In this document: positions 55,164 to 64,000 of the stretch, piece by piece | Layout of the letters: each line of letters begins with the position of its first letter | Numbering within the stretch: the stretch's first letter is position 1 | Assembly: GCA_014529385.2 (NCBI GenBank) | Contig: CM043942.1 | Span: 62,641,184 to 62,705,183 of the forward strand | Reading direction: 5' to 3' | DNA: 64,000 nucleotides | From: Adiantum capillus-veneris | Taxonomy: Eukaryota; Streptophyta; Polypodiopsida; Polypodiales; Pteridaceae | The notes under the pieces: generated by a model | Told to the model about the DNA's origin: nothing | The model's database searches: none | The model's input: only the letters and a program-made list of their open reading frames with translations | Made by a program: the position numbers and the translations under genes

Positions 55164-56805
55164 CTGAAACCAGGCCTCTTCCCTGGAATAGGGCAGTAAT
55201 CCACAAAATTTAATATGCTTTCACCCAATTATAAGTCGCCCACTTTACATGAACTTAATGACACAGGAGAAAAGAAAAAACACAGGCAGCTAGAATGCTT
55301 CTATGGCTGACACAGACACCTTGTTGGCCCCTAAGGTAGGCGCCCCTTGCGGTATTTCTTTTCAATTAAGAAGAGGGAAAACAACTGACAAAAGCTTACA
55401 CGTTGTCCTGGTTCACAAAGGCTAGAAAAACACTGTTTTGGCCAAATTTCGACAGCATTTTGGCAATATAACAATACTTAGTCAGTTTCCCTGAGTAGGA
55501 GGTGTCTTGGTACACCTAAACACACACGAATCCACTGCTGAAACAGAATTTCAGCAAGCTGTAACTCCCTGGTTTTTCCCCTAAAACACTCCAAATTGCT
55601 TGGACAGTGTTCCTCTAGCTCCCACAGAGCTTCTGGAGCATAATAGTGAAGAAAACTGGCAAAACCTAAACTTGCAATAAAATACAGCAGGCATTCTCTG
55701 ATTTGTGCTCCGTTTTGTGTGCCAATCACTTGTGTGCGTAGCCTGCAAGCTCCCGCACCTTATGGGCTACTTGCCCTTAGAAAACCTTGAGAATTCACGC
55801 TAGAATTCTCAAGATATGTGTCCTCACGATTACGGTACTTGTTCAAGAGGCTGTTGCCTTAGCCATTGAGCATGAAACCACACGACTGTACATAATCATA
55901 CGATCAGCCCACTAGTGGGGCATTACCACTGCTCATAAGGGAGGAGTGACCTAGAGGGAGCAAGCTCTACCTCCAATACATGAGAGACAGGGCAAGGCAA
56001 AGCTGTCACCTGAAAATGCACCATAAAATGAAGAGGGAAGAGCTCTCTTGCATAAATAGATCCCCCAAAAATCCCACGCTATCTCTCTGTCTCTGTGTGT
56101 GAGAGAGAACTGGCAATTGACGTGGAACTGCCATGTGTCCCATTTGCCCCTTTTAAACACACTGGTCTAAAAATGTCCCAATCTGCAATCATTTTGACAT
56201 CACCACTTTGGTGAAAATTGATTCTCTCATCATTCCGCACAAAATGATTCAAACACATTTCTTGGCCAAAAATAGCAGTTCCCTAAAATCTAGGAGATGC
56301 TTCCATTGCATTTCCTTTGGTCATCTGACCATCTTTGTAGACTATGGCAACATCCAAAAATGTAATGTAGCCCACAAATCAAGTCATTTTCTACTGGTGA
56401 CCCACATTCGCTAGTCTCTTGTATTCTTGTCCATCCATAGTGCTAACTGGCCTATTCAGGACAACTAAATGTCCGGCCTTGGCCTATCGGGACCTTAACT
56501 GTCCGGCCATAACTCTCATTGGACATTCTTGTCCGTTTCACATTGGCCATGCAACTCCGGGGCATTTAGATTTCCCGAGGGGTTCAAACAAATCAAATAA
56601 AAATCTCCAAAAAAGAAAACCAACAGCTAAAGTTGCCACATGCTCGTGACATACTATACGGTATTCTTGCAAGCAATACTTACTTCTTTAGCACTGATCA
56701 AGCCATATGGACACAAGAAGTCTAGCATGTACAAGATCTCTATCTGTATATGATCTCTTTCTATAGACGATCTCTTTCCGGAGCAATTGTCACTTTGACA
56801 ATCTA
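55164..56805. other. No gene seen
   Basis: 1.6 kb. By position it may include the 3' LTR of the Gypsy whose integrase lies at 56806-57560, but I could not find a second copy to prove it. Repeated GTCCGGCC words occur near 56460-56510, and AGAGATC-type words near 56725-56790. Confidence 0.4.
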
Positions 56806-57560
56806 TTACGGCTCCGAGATATAAGGGGTTAAGGTAGGGTGCAAATCAAAGGCCTCAAGGTAAAGATTCAATACATTTGGTGACTCTGCAAGTTCACCCT
56901 CGTCCATCCATTTGGCATCCATAGCTGGATAGTTCTTAAACTTTACCAAATAGTGCCTTGCAACCTTGATTTTCGCTTTTCTTTCCTTGTATGTGATCAG
57001 CAGCTTTCTTCTGTTTTGTCTGAGTCTTTTCAAGGGCATGCTTTATCTTCTGATACATTTCATCCATATTTTGCACATAGTGATTTGCTTAAAAATCTTG
57101 TTCTTGGTAGACAAAAATAGGAGGAGCTTTCTTGCCACCTTCAATAATCTCAAAAGGTGCTTTGCCTGTTGAAGAATGCACTGTATTATTGTACGCATAC
57201 TCAACCAATGACAAATACTGTTCCCACTTTGCCTTATGCTCTGACACGTAGCATTTCAGCAGATCCAAGACAACAGAATTTGCCTCTTATGATTGTCCAT
57301 CAGTCTGAGGATGAAACGACGTTGAAAACTTAAGCGTCGTGCCCATGTTCTCAATTATGCCTCTCCAGAATAAACTTGTCATCCATGGATCAAGGCCACT
57401 GACAATCGACTGTGGCATACCATGGTATTAAAAAATATTGTACATGAACAAACGTGCCATCTGATCTGGTTTATCTTCTTCTTGACAGGAATGAAATGAG
57501 CTTGCTTGCTGAATCTGCAAATGATTGTCCCGATTCCATGTCACAAGACGGGCACCATGT
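56806..57560 (-). pseudogene. Gypsy integrase C-terminal half with chromodomain
   Basis: Minus strand, in mixed frames: FSKQAHFIPVKKKINQ, FSTSFHPQTDGQS (core motif ahead of the catalytic Glu), NSVVLDLLKCYVSEHKAKWE, QYLSLVEYAYNNTVHSSTGK, APFEIIEGGKKAPP, then an open 77-residue end with KVARHYLVKFKNYPAMDAKW and MDEGELAESPNVLNLYLEAF. The last part is a chromodomain-like fold of the chromovirus type, which steers integration to chromatin. At least four stops or shifts occur. Gag, protease and RT are absent upstream, where a (GA)n tract begins. Confidence 0.83.
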
Positions 57561-57612
57561 GTCAATAGAAAAGAACAGATTGAACAACTTTAAGCACTTC
57601 AAATAACAACTG

Positions 57613-57615
<3 letters not shown>

Positions 57616-57682
<67 letters not shown>
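57616..57682. repeat. Microsatellite (GA)33
   Basis: About 66 bases of GA repeat, directly upstream (minus) of the integrase remnant. Minus-strand Ser-Leu ORFs over it are artefacts. Confidence 0.97.
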
Positions 57683-57684
<2 letters not shown>

Positions 57685-57689
57685 ACGCA

Positions 57690-58253
57690 ACACGGAGTGG
57701 CGGAATTCCACCCCAGAGAGTATTGGCCCCAAACCTTGGCACCCCTTTCGGTATTTCTTTATATTGCATCAACACAGTACAAGCCGGTACTCTAGACTCT
57801 GCACCTTCTCCAGGAAGCATGCCAGAGAATGAGCCCTAGCCTCATATTTAAAGGCCCTTGGCCTGAAAAGCACTTACAGTAAAAAGCTTTTAAAACTCAA
57901 AAGCTTCTGGTCCAAAAAGCAATGCCAAAAGCTGTCAGCGTAATTTACGGAAATCCGTACAGTCTGCCACGTCATCAGCCAGCGCAAAATGCGGAAATAT
58001 GCACAGCTTGCCACGTCATCATGCCAGCGCAATTTTCAAAAATCTGCCACGTCATCAGTTTTTTTTGGCGTGTGTCCGGATCCTGCTTTATTTGAATCCT
58101 TTATGTCACTTGGGGCCCGATTGGACTGGGTCCCTATAAGTTGGTAGGACTTCTTCTGTTGCTTCTTCTTCTTAGGGGTTAGGCCTCTCGGCCACATCTG
58201 TAAGTTGGCTCCATTCTTTAGGCTTTGACACTTAGCAGTGTTGGGTTAAAGGT
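57690..58253. other. No gene seen; cluster of ACGTCA motifs
   Basis: Possibly an old LTR. TGTTGGGTTAAAGG is present twice at 58239 and 58254; the second copy is taken as the start of the Copia D LTR, so the first may be a small duplication at the insertion boundary. Confidence 0.45.
57964..58056 (+). promoter_or_regulatory. Three TGCCACGTCATCA motifs (bZIP-type sites)
   Basis: Identical 13-mers at 57964-57976, 58009-58021 and 58044-58056, each within a ~40-bp repeated unit with CCAGCGCAA. CCACGTCA combines G-box and C-box half sites, bound by plant bZIP factors (HY5/TGA/ABF classes) in known promoters. Function here is inference. Confidence 0.5.
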
Positions 58254-58538
58254 TGTTGGGTTAAAGGCCTAAATAACCCCTTTTTGTACATTTTTATTCT
58301 TTGTCCAGGTTCATATTGAACCTGGACACATTTTTTTTAAAGTCACTCATAATAAAAGTGGGAAAACCCAAAACTCCATTATTGAGTTTTCCCAAAAAAC
58401 GTTTGCTCTCTCTCTCTCTCTCTCCCTGCTTCGATCCCTAGCGCTTCCTCTCTGCTGCACTCCGCCTCCTGCTTCTTGCCCCAATCCTGCACTACATCGC
58501 GACGCGCACCTACCGGTACCTTCTGCTTCGCGCGTTCA
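58254..58538 (+). repeat. Copia D 5' LTR
   Basis: TGTTGGGTTAAAGGCC to CGCGCGTTCA, 285 bp. Placed by TG/CA ends and the following primer site, since no second LTR is visible. Contains a perfect 12-bp hairpin at 58302-58328 and a short CT tract. Confidence 0.78.
58302..58328. repeat. Perfect hairpin within Copia D LTR
   Basis: TGTCCAGGTTCA and its reverse complement around a three-base loop (58302-58313, 58317-58328). A run of T follows within a few bases. It may shape the LTR RNA near the 3' end processing region; that is inference. Confidence 0.75.
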
Positions 58539-58540
58539 AC

Positions 58541-58552
58541 TGGTATCAGAGC
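58541..58552 (+). promoter_or_regulatory. Copia D primer-binding site
   Basis: TGGTATCAGAGC two bases after the LTR, matching initiator tRNA-Met. Confidence 0.93.
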
Positions 58553-58975
58553 CCTAGGGTTTCAAAACAGCCCTGCATAGTCTGCTGGACAGCGAGTTAA
58601 AATTGCTCTCCCGCGATGAATTTCACTTCTATCGCAAAGCTCCTTTCTTCCGGAGTCGAAAAGGTCACCAAAACTACCAAAATAGCCAAAAACAAGTCAA
58701 AACAGGTGATTTACAGGTTATAACAGGTAAAAACAGCAATACGCAGGTGTACCAAAGTTGTGGGATCACATGTATTGATGTTTGTCGCGAAAAATTGAGT
58801 GAAAAGCTGAGTACAATTGCTTGAAATTGCACTTTTCAGCTGAAATTTCAGATTTGGACAGTTTCATGTAAAGAAATTGTGGTTTATCGTATGCAAAGTC
58901 TTGTGGGTGCTCCTATTTGCTGAAATTTTCAGCCTATTGCATCTCTCTTGTATACACACTTATGGTTGAATTAAA

Positions 58976-60726
58976 ATGGCTTCTTCCTCTTCCTCATCTG
59001 ACACTAAAAGTTTGATGGAAATCAAACGGTTCGATGGTCAAGGCTTCGACCTCTGGCAAGAACGCATGCAAGGTATCCTTTTCTTAAAGGATTGTGAAGA
59101 TGCATTGGAAGAGAATAAGCCGCTAGGTTTGTCTGACGAAGAGTGGGCCAGGTTGAATAAGAAAGCTATGGCCTACATCAAAATGGCTATCAATGATGAC
59201 ATTTTGACGACATAAAACGTTTGGACTCTACTTGTGCAATATGACAAAAGCTAAAGTCCAATTATGAAAACACGACGCCTGTGAACCAAGTGCATTTGAT
59301 GCGAAAGTTCGTGAATATGCAACTTGATGACTCGAAGTTAACTTTTGAGCATTTGAGTGCTTTTACAGGTGTGTTGAGTCAGTTGCAGGACAGTGGGGTT
59401 CAGCAATTCGATGATAAGCTGAAAGCTATTTTCTTGCTTATGACATTGCCAGATACTTGGGAAACCTTGGTGCTCTCTTTGAGCAACAGTCCCACCCTCA
59501 CGTATGACGGTGTGAGAGGGTCTATTCTCAATGAAGAGATTAGACGCAAGTCTAGTGGGGAAGGTGGCAGTTCTGCCTACAATGCAAGAGGTAGAAATCA
59601 AAAGCGTGATGCAGGCAACAGGACTCAAAATAGAAGTAAGAGCAAGACAAAGGATAAGGATGTCACTTGTTATCAATGTGGCAGAAAGGGTCACAAGAAA
59701 CCCGATTGCAGGTATTTCAAGAAAGAGCAGGAAAGGAAGAAGGAAACGCAAGATAAGAAGAAGAAAGATGAGAAGAAAGGGAAAAAATCAGCAGGTGATT
59801 CCTCCCGGGATGCTAAGAATGCAAATGTATCCTTTAGTGTGGTCATTGAGGAGTTGTCAGCCGTTGAGGAAATCTTGGTTGTGGCTTCATGCTCCTCAGA
59901 TTTGGTAATAGCTAATGTAGAAGACATGCTTATCTCAAAGAAAGATGTCATTGATGCATTGCTTAGTGCTAATGATGGTCTATTCCAATCATGGATAGTG
60001 GCTTCTGGTGCTTCATTCCATTTGACTCTATCTTTGGAGTGTTTTGTTACATATGCTGCAGGCAATTATGGCAAGATGTACCTTGGTAATAATTTTGCTT
60101 GCAATATTGAGGGAATGGGTACTATGCGTTTGGCTCTTAACAATGGTCAAGAGCTTGTGTTGAATGATGTCAGGTTTGTACTAGGCATTAAGAAAAATTT
60201 GCTATCTGTTGGCCAGTTAGATGCACATGGTTATACTACCATCTTTGCTTGGGGTTCATGGAAGTTGCTTAAGGGCTCTATGCTTGTTGCAAAAGGGTCT
60301 AAAGGAGGTACTTTGTACTATCTTCGATGCAAAGCTTTGCCTGACAAGTTTCTTGCTGTTGCCGAAGTTGCTTCACACACGGAATTGTGGCATAAGAGAC
60401 TTGGCCATATGAGCCAAAAAGGTATTGATGTGCTTTCCTCTCTGAAGAGGGTTGATGTAAAAGGCAAAAACTTTGATTTTTGTAACGATTGTCTTTATGG
60501 AAAGCAAAAGAAATCTTCTTATTACTTTGGTGTCTCTCGCAAAGCTAATCCTCTTGATCTTTTTCACTCTGATGTATGCATTATGCCTGTTAAGTCTTTT
60601 GGTGGTGCATTGTATTTTGTTATATTCATTGATGACTGTACTAGGAAAGGATGGATACATTTGTTGAAAAGTAATAGTGAGGCTTTTAATGCTTTTACAT
60701 GCTTTTGTCACTACGCAAAAGAGTAC
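58976..60726 (+). pseudogene. Copia D Gag, zinc knuckle, protease, integrase start
   Basis: Start MASSSSSSDTKSLMEIKRFD. Gag continues QGFDLWQERMQGILFL and LGLSDEEWARLNKKAM, stops with TAA at 59213-59215, and after a shift resumes at VNQVHLMRKFVNMQLDDSKL. Zinc knuckle CYQCGRKGHKKPDC is near 59669-59710. The protease motif reads WIVASGASFHLT near 59994: the catalytic Asp (usually DSGAS) is Ala, so inactive. NNGQELVLNDVRFV, LWHKRLGHMSQKGIDVL and DLFHSDVCIMPVKS (integrase first Asp) follow, to the TAA at 60727. Confidence 0.92.
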
Positions 60727-61378
60727 TAAGCTTAAATGTTTCAGATCTGATAATGGAGGAGAGTATGTATCTGCTGAATTTCAACGTTTTTGTGATGAAA
60801 ATGAGATTAAAAGGAGTTGACAGCCCCTTATAATCCGTCTTCTAATGGTGTGACTGAGAGGTATAATCGTATTTTATGCGAGAGTGCGTTGCATGTTGTC
60901 CACCGCTAATCTTTCCCAAGAGTTTTGGAAGGAGGCATTGAAAACTGCAGTTCATATTTGCAATCACTCTCCTAATAGTACACTGAAAAATGACATTCTA
61001 GAGGAGGTTTGGTTTGGCAAACCTGCCTCTTATGATCATTTGAGAGTATTTGGCTGCGAAGCTTTTGTTCATGTACGCAATGACTTGAGAACAAAGCTTG
61101 ATATGAAGTTCATTAAAGGAGTCTTCCTAGGTTATAGGGAAGAAGGTGAAATGGGCTATAGAGTGTGGTTACCACAGTTTATAAAGGTAATACGCAGCCG
61201 TGATGTAGTGTTCAATGAGGCAAAATTGTTTAAGAATGCTACAAAATTTGACGCTGACAAGAAAACAGTCAGATTTCAACCTTCCATGCCACCCATTGAT
61301 GTTGAAAAAGAGCCTCATGATGCATTACCACAAGCTGAAATTGATATCAGCCGGTTAACCTTGAGTGAGAAGAGGTAG
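60727..61378 (+). pseudogene. Copia D integrase core and C-terminal part
   Basis: After a frameshift: KCFRSDNGGEYVSAEFQRFC (second Asp), then APYNPSSNGVTERYNR-like sequence (catalytic Glu) in shifting frames. From 60884 it is open: MRCMLSTANLSQEFWKEALK, HLRVFGCEAFVHVRNDLRTK, FIKGVFLGYREEGEMGYRVW and SRDVVFNEAKLFKN. It closes at TAG 61376-61378, with the linker continuing in the next frame. Confidence 0.88.
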
Positions 61379-61757
61379 GACATGATTTTGATCCTCCTAA
61401 TGAGGATGGACAGCCACCTGAATTGGATGAAAATGATTTTCAGCAGCATGATAGAGCTGAAAATGAGTTGCCTTATGATGTAGAACCGTTGCCTAAGAAT
61501 GTAGATCATTGGGTAGTGGGTACGCAGGTCAACTCGTTTGAGAAGGGCAACCGCAGAGATTTAACCCCTCTTTGGATCATGTAATGTTGACAGATGAGGA
61601 TGAACCTCTTACATATAAAGAGGCCAAATCATGTGAGTCAAGCAGTAAGTGGGAGCTTGCGATGCAAGAGGAAATGAAATCCTTGTATGCAAATGATACT
61701 TGGGATCTTGTGCCATTGCCTAAAGGGAGAAAGGCTCTTCCTAACAAATGGGTATAC
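61379..61757 (+). pseudogene. Copia D linker and reverse transcriptase start
   Basis: An acidic linker (GHDFDPPNEDGQPPELDEND, DVEPLPKNVDHWVVGTQVNS) in one frame, then after a shift DHVMLTDEDEPLTYKEAKSC, WELAMQEEMKSLYANDTWDL and GRKALPNKWVYR, the N-terminal RT segment. The homology stops within a codon or two of 61757. Confidence 0.88.
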
Positions 61758-61759
61758 AG

Positions 61760-62150
61760 GAGCTCGCTACTGCTGCCCACCTGCGCATGCCTAGCTTCAC
61801 ACCCCCCCCCTCCTCAGCCCGCTGCCTCTCCCCCCTACCCCTTTGCCTCGCTGCCCTCCCCCGCTTTGCCTGTCAATCTGCGCCGCCCCCTGCCAGCCCG
61901 CCCGCTGCCTGTCTGCACTGTCTCCAACCTGCCCGCTGCCTGCCCTCTGCCCCCCGTCACCCCCTCCTTCTGTTGCCGCCAGCGTTTCCGCCTTCCCCTA
62001 CTCCCCTCCCCGCCTCGGTTTCTCCCCGTCAACCTCTGCAGTTCGGCCTCCTCGGCATTGCTTCATTTTTTGGGGCAGTGTCTCCTGCGCTTGATTGCAG
62101 CGTCCATCCGTCGACCTCTTCTTACGACACAGCAATAGACACAGACGGAG
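61760..62150 (+). other. LINE 5' UTR, pyrimidine-rich
   Basis: Dominated by C and T with runs such as CACCCCCCCCCTCCTCAGCC. Base composition contrasts sharply with the AT-rich Copia upstream, marking the insertion junction. Pro/Ala/Ser-rich ORFs in several frames are composition artefacts. Confidence 0.65.
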
Positions 62151-62154
62151 GCTC

Positions 62155-63086
62155 CAGCTTCGCCACAGAGGGACTCGCCAGACGCCCCCTCGCTCGACCC
62201 CGCTGAGCCCACCATTCGACTTGCTCTATTGTCGATAGAGCAAGCGAGCCTAGCCGCTGAGGTAGATCGTTTGGAGGCGACTTCGGTCATCTGCAAAATT
62301 CTCGGCACCCGTTCTAGCAGAGGAGAGCTGTGAGACCTTCTCCAGGCCCGCCTTCTCGCAGAGGTGGGCAAGATCTTGGATGTCCAGATTCTCGGACGGC
62401 GGTACTATCAGATTGAGTTCGAGACCTCCGAGATGGCTTCCAAGGTCATAGCTATGAGTCCACTGGCCATCCGAGCATCACGCACCCACTTTCGACAGTG
62501 GCGACATGGTTTTGACCCTACTTAGGATGTGCTAGTAGAGGAGGCAGACATCCCCATCTCAGTCTGCTTTCCGGGTTTATGGAGGGAGTACCTACCACTT
62601 CTTTCCAGGATTGGCTCCGCCATCGGGACTGTCCTGGAGACACCTCGTACGGCAGCATCAGTAGCTGCCAAGGCGGCTTGCATCCCCTCAGTTCGAGTTT
62701 TGGTCAGAGATACCCACACGCTCCCGAAGGTCATCCTTCTGCCTCGGGTGAGTGGAGGTTGGTTTAGACAGAGTGTGGAGTACTCGGGCCTCCGGAACCA
62801 GTGCTTCATTTGCAGACAGATGGGCCACCTAGCGAAGGCCTGTCCACGGAGGAGGCCACGACCTGCACCTCAGCCTCAGCCAGGCTGGGCCGCAGCCACA
62901 GTCAGCGGCACAGCGCACAGATTCAGAGCCACCCTCCGAGCTTGGGGCTTCAACGGAGGAGGGGTGGCAGCAGGCCCGTGGCCGTCGACGCCAGGGGCCA
63001 CAACGACAGCCTGGCACTCAGAGTGGCCCTCAGGTGCCTACTCAGCAGCAGTGGGTTCCCACGGGGAACCACTTTGGCCCTCTTGA
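62155..63086 (+). pseudogene. LINE ORF1, DUF4283-like domain plus CCHC knuckle
   Basis: RNA-binding ORF1 protein. It reads RDSPDAPSLDPAEPTIRLAL, EQASLAAEVDRLEATSVICK, then TGA (62330-62332) in a likely CGA position. DUF4283-like sequence follows: AEVGKILDVQILGRRYYQIE, FRQWRHGFDPT, TAG (62523-62525), then DVLVEEADIPISVCFPGLWR, LLSRIGSAIGTVLETPRTAA and VILLPRVSGGWFRQSVEYSG. The zinc knuckle CFICRQMGHLAKAC lies at about 62805-62846. A Pro-rich tail follows and shifts frame after about 62880. Domain order matches ORF1 of plant LINEs. The true ATG is uncertain because a stop (TAG) lies near 62134. Confidence 0.78.
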
Positions 63087-63325
63087 GCAAGAGGAGTCCC
63101 CTACGCCAGCCTCCACCTCCGCTTCACCCTTGACAGCCGCCCCTCCTTCAGAGTTCCCCTCCTCCTCCTCCTCATCCCTCCCCCCCGCCCTCTACTCCCG
63201 TCGCCTCTCCACCTCGCCCCTCTACCTCCGTCGCCCCACCCCGCTCCTCTTTCCCTCCGCCCTCCGCAGCTCCTTCTCCCCCTCCTCCTGCTCCAGTTCC
63301 ATAGTCGACTTAGGAGACTAGTCCC
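63087..63325 (+). other. Ser/Pro-rich linker region
   Basis: Low-complexity CTCCTCCTCC-rich sequence, readable as a Ser/Pro/Leu-rich linker in one frame (63034-63321). It probably connects the zinc-knuckle part to the downstream open region through one or more indels. Confidence 0.5.
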
Positions 63326-64000
63326 TTGCTGGCGGCTAGGAGATCTCTTGGCAGCGTTTTTTCCACGAGTCGCCTAGCTAGAGAGGGTCAGCCCTTCTTG
63401 CGGCCCCCTCTACAGATTCAGACATCTTCCCTTGCAGCTATCCCTCGTGGTCTGACGAGCATTGACCTCCGACGCCGCTGGGATTTCTTCGACTATGGGT
63501 TCACTCGCTTTCTCGGCGATTCCGTAGTAGACTACGAGGCAGCCTGCTTCAGGTTCCGTGCTTTGTTCCTCGCTGCTAGGGGGACAGAGGCCTTGGACTC
63601 AGCAGTTGGTTTCTCCTTCCCCCTCTGTGGTAGGGCCGAGACAGAGTGGTCCCTCGACTCAGTGTTGGGATGGTTGCATACACAGGTTCTCGAGTTCTCT
63701 CATCACATGGGAGAACTTGGAGTTACAGATTTGCTGTAGACTTTGTGGCCATTGGCCAAGTTTGCGGTGACACCCCCAGACTCAGCAGGATGTAGGCACA
63801 TTGTGGTGTACTTTTTTGCTGATACGCAGTGTTTGCCTTGCTATGTATACATTCATGAGGACTCTTGGACTGAGGAGCTTGCTTTACGCACGGCTCGCTG
63901 TGCTTAGGCTTGGGCTAGGCACTCACTGCAGTCTCGCCTATCTAGAGGACGCTCGGATGCGGATTACTCCCCATCCAAGCCAACCTCAAAGATAGCCGTC
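63326..64000 (+). pseudogene. Uncharacterised downstream domain of LINE (partial)
   Basis: A continuous frame to the window edge with two TAG codons (63737-63739 and 63905-63907). It contains LTSIDLRRRWDFFDYGFTRF, YEAACFRFRALFLAARGTEA, EWSLDSVLGWLHTQVLEFSH, after the first TAG TLWPLAKFAVTPPDSAGCRH and IVVYFFADTQCLPCYVYIHE, and after the second AWARHSLQSRLSRGRSDADY. It is rich in Arg, Trp and Phe, looks like a folded domain, and does not match endonuclease or RT motifs. I do not recognise it. Both TAGs would be Gln if derived from CAG. Confidence 0.5.

Larger units (their letters stand above)
58254..61759 (+). mobile_element. Copia D, 5' part, broken by a LINE
   Basis: LTR 58254-58538, tRNA-Met primer site 58541-58552, Gag from 58976, then protease, integrase and the first ~60 codons of RT. 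The reading breaks off at about 61757 where GC-rich LINE leader begins. The 3' half and second LTR are not in the window. Disabled by stops, frameshifts and an altered protease motif. Confidence 0.9.
61760..64000 (+). mobile_element. LINE with DUF4283/CCHC-type ORF1, truncated by window edge
   Basis: Inserted into Copia D RT. A C/T-rich, GC-rich leader (61760-62150) is followed by ORF1 with a DUF4283-like domain and zinc knuckle, as in plant L1/Ta11-type LINEs. A second open region follows that I do not recognise. The endonuclease and RT would lie beyond the right edge. It is clearly a different family from the LINE at 1-2254. Confidence 0.75.

Noticed and set aside
55320-57770. Short similarity GGCCCC...CGGTATTTCTTT at 55325 and 57725 as LTRs of the Gypsy integrase remnant
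   Set aside because: Similarity covers only about 45 bases and does not extend; no TG/CA ends or duplication could be placed.
19364-58552. Repeated TGGTATCAGAGC words as tRNA genes
   Set aside because: Each lies one or two bases from an LTR and is only 12 bases long: they are primer-binding sites, not tRNA genes.
61572-62206. 188- and 152-codon Pro/Ala/Ser-rich ORFs
   Set aside because: The first fuses Copia RT sequence to C-rich LINE leader by chance; the second is composition only.

Overview
This window looks like nuclear DNA from a land plant with a large, repeat-packed genome; a fern or other non-flowering lineage is my guess, at low confidence. The grounds are plant-type Copia and Ty3/Gypsy LTR elements primed by initiator tRNA-Met, a PIF/Harbinger transposase with its Myb/SANT partner, two L1-like LINEs, long (CT)n/(CA)n microsatellites, and stop codons that fit decay of methylated C in CG and CHG contexts. 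I found no single-copy host gene, functional tRNA or rRNA gene, or CRISPR array. Nearly all coding potential belongs to transposable elements, most of them broken.

Layout. 1-2254: L1-like LINE on the minus strand, running off the left edge. 4947-6520: small LTR element (TRIM-like) with a 4-bp target duplication. 9150-19569: Copia element A1 (minus; target duplication CATTC), split by a 5.5-kb insertion at 9855-15321 that carries three tandem hairpin units. 19786-28924: remnant of an unusual DNA transposon. Its broken transposase-like gene lies between arrays of one 10-bp motif in opposite orientations. Copia deletion derivative B1 (21186-23732) sits inside the transposase gene and A2 (24739-28615) inside the right array, each with a perfect 5-bp target duplication. 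28925-33807: larger Copia copy B2 of the B1 family, plus strand, with oddly permuted LTR ends.

33809 to about 43500: PIF/Harbinger transposon (minus), interrupted near the transposase start by a 6.66-kb LTR element (35180-41835) with 2-kb LTRs and only a Gag-like gene. 44326-44775: foldback element containing a tRNA-like segment. 46596-47247: 5' stub of a third Copia family, cut by a Gag-only Gypsy element (47248-55163), which is itself split by another Gag-protease-only Gypsy (about 49868-53908). 56806-57560: Gypsy integrase/chromodomain remnant. 58254-61757: Copia element D (plus), broken inside its reverse transcriptase by a second LINE (61760-64000), which leaves the window on the right.

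The genes do not form a host pathway. Each full element would copy itself using its own Gag, protease, integrase, reverse transcriptase and RNase H, or its transposase. The short copies (TRIM, B1, A2, the Gag-only elements) lack these and would need enzymes supplied by relatives. Nesting order and target duplications give a relative history of insertions.
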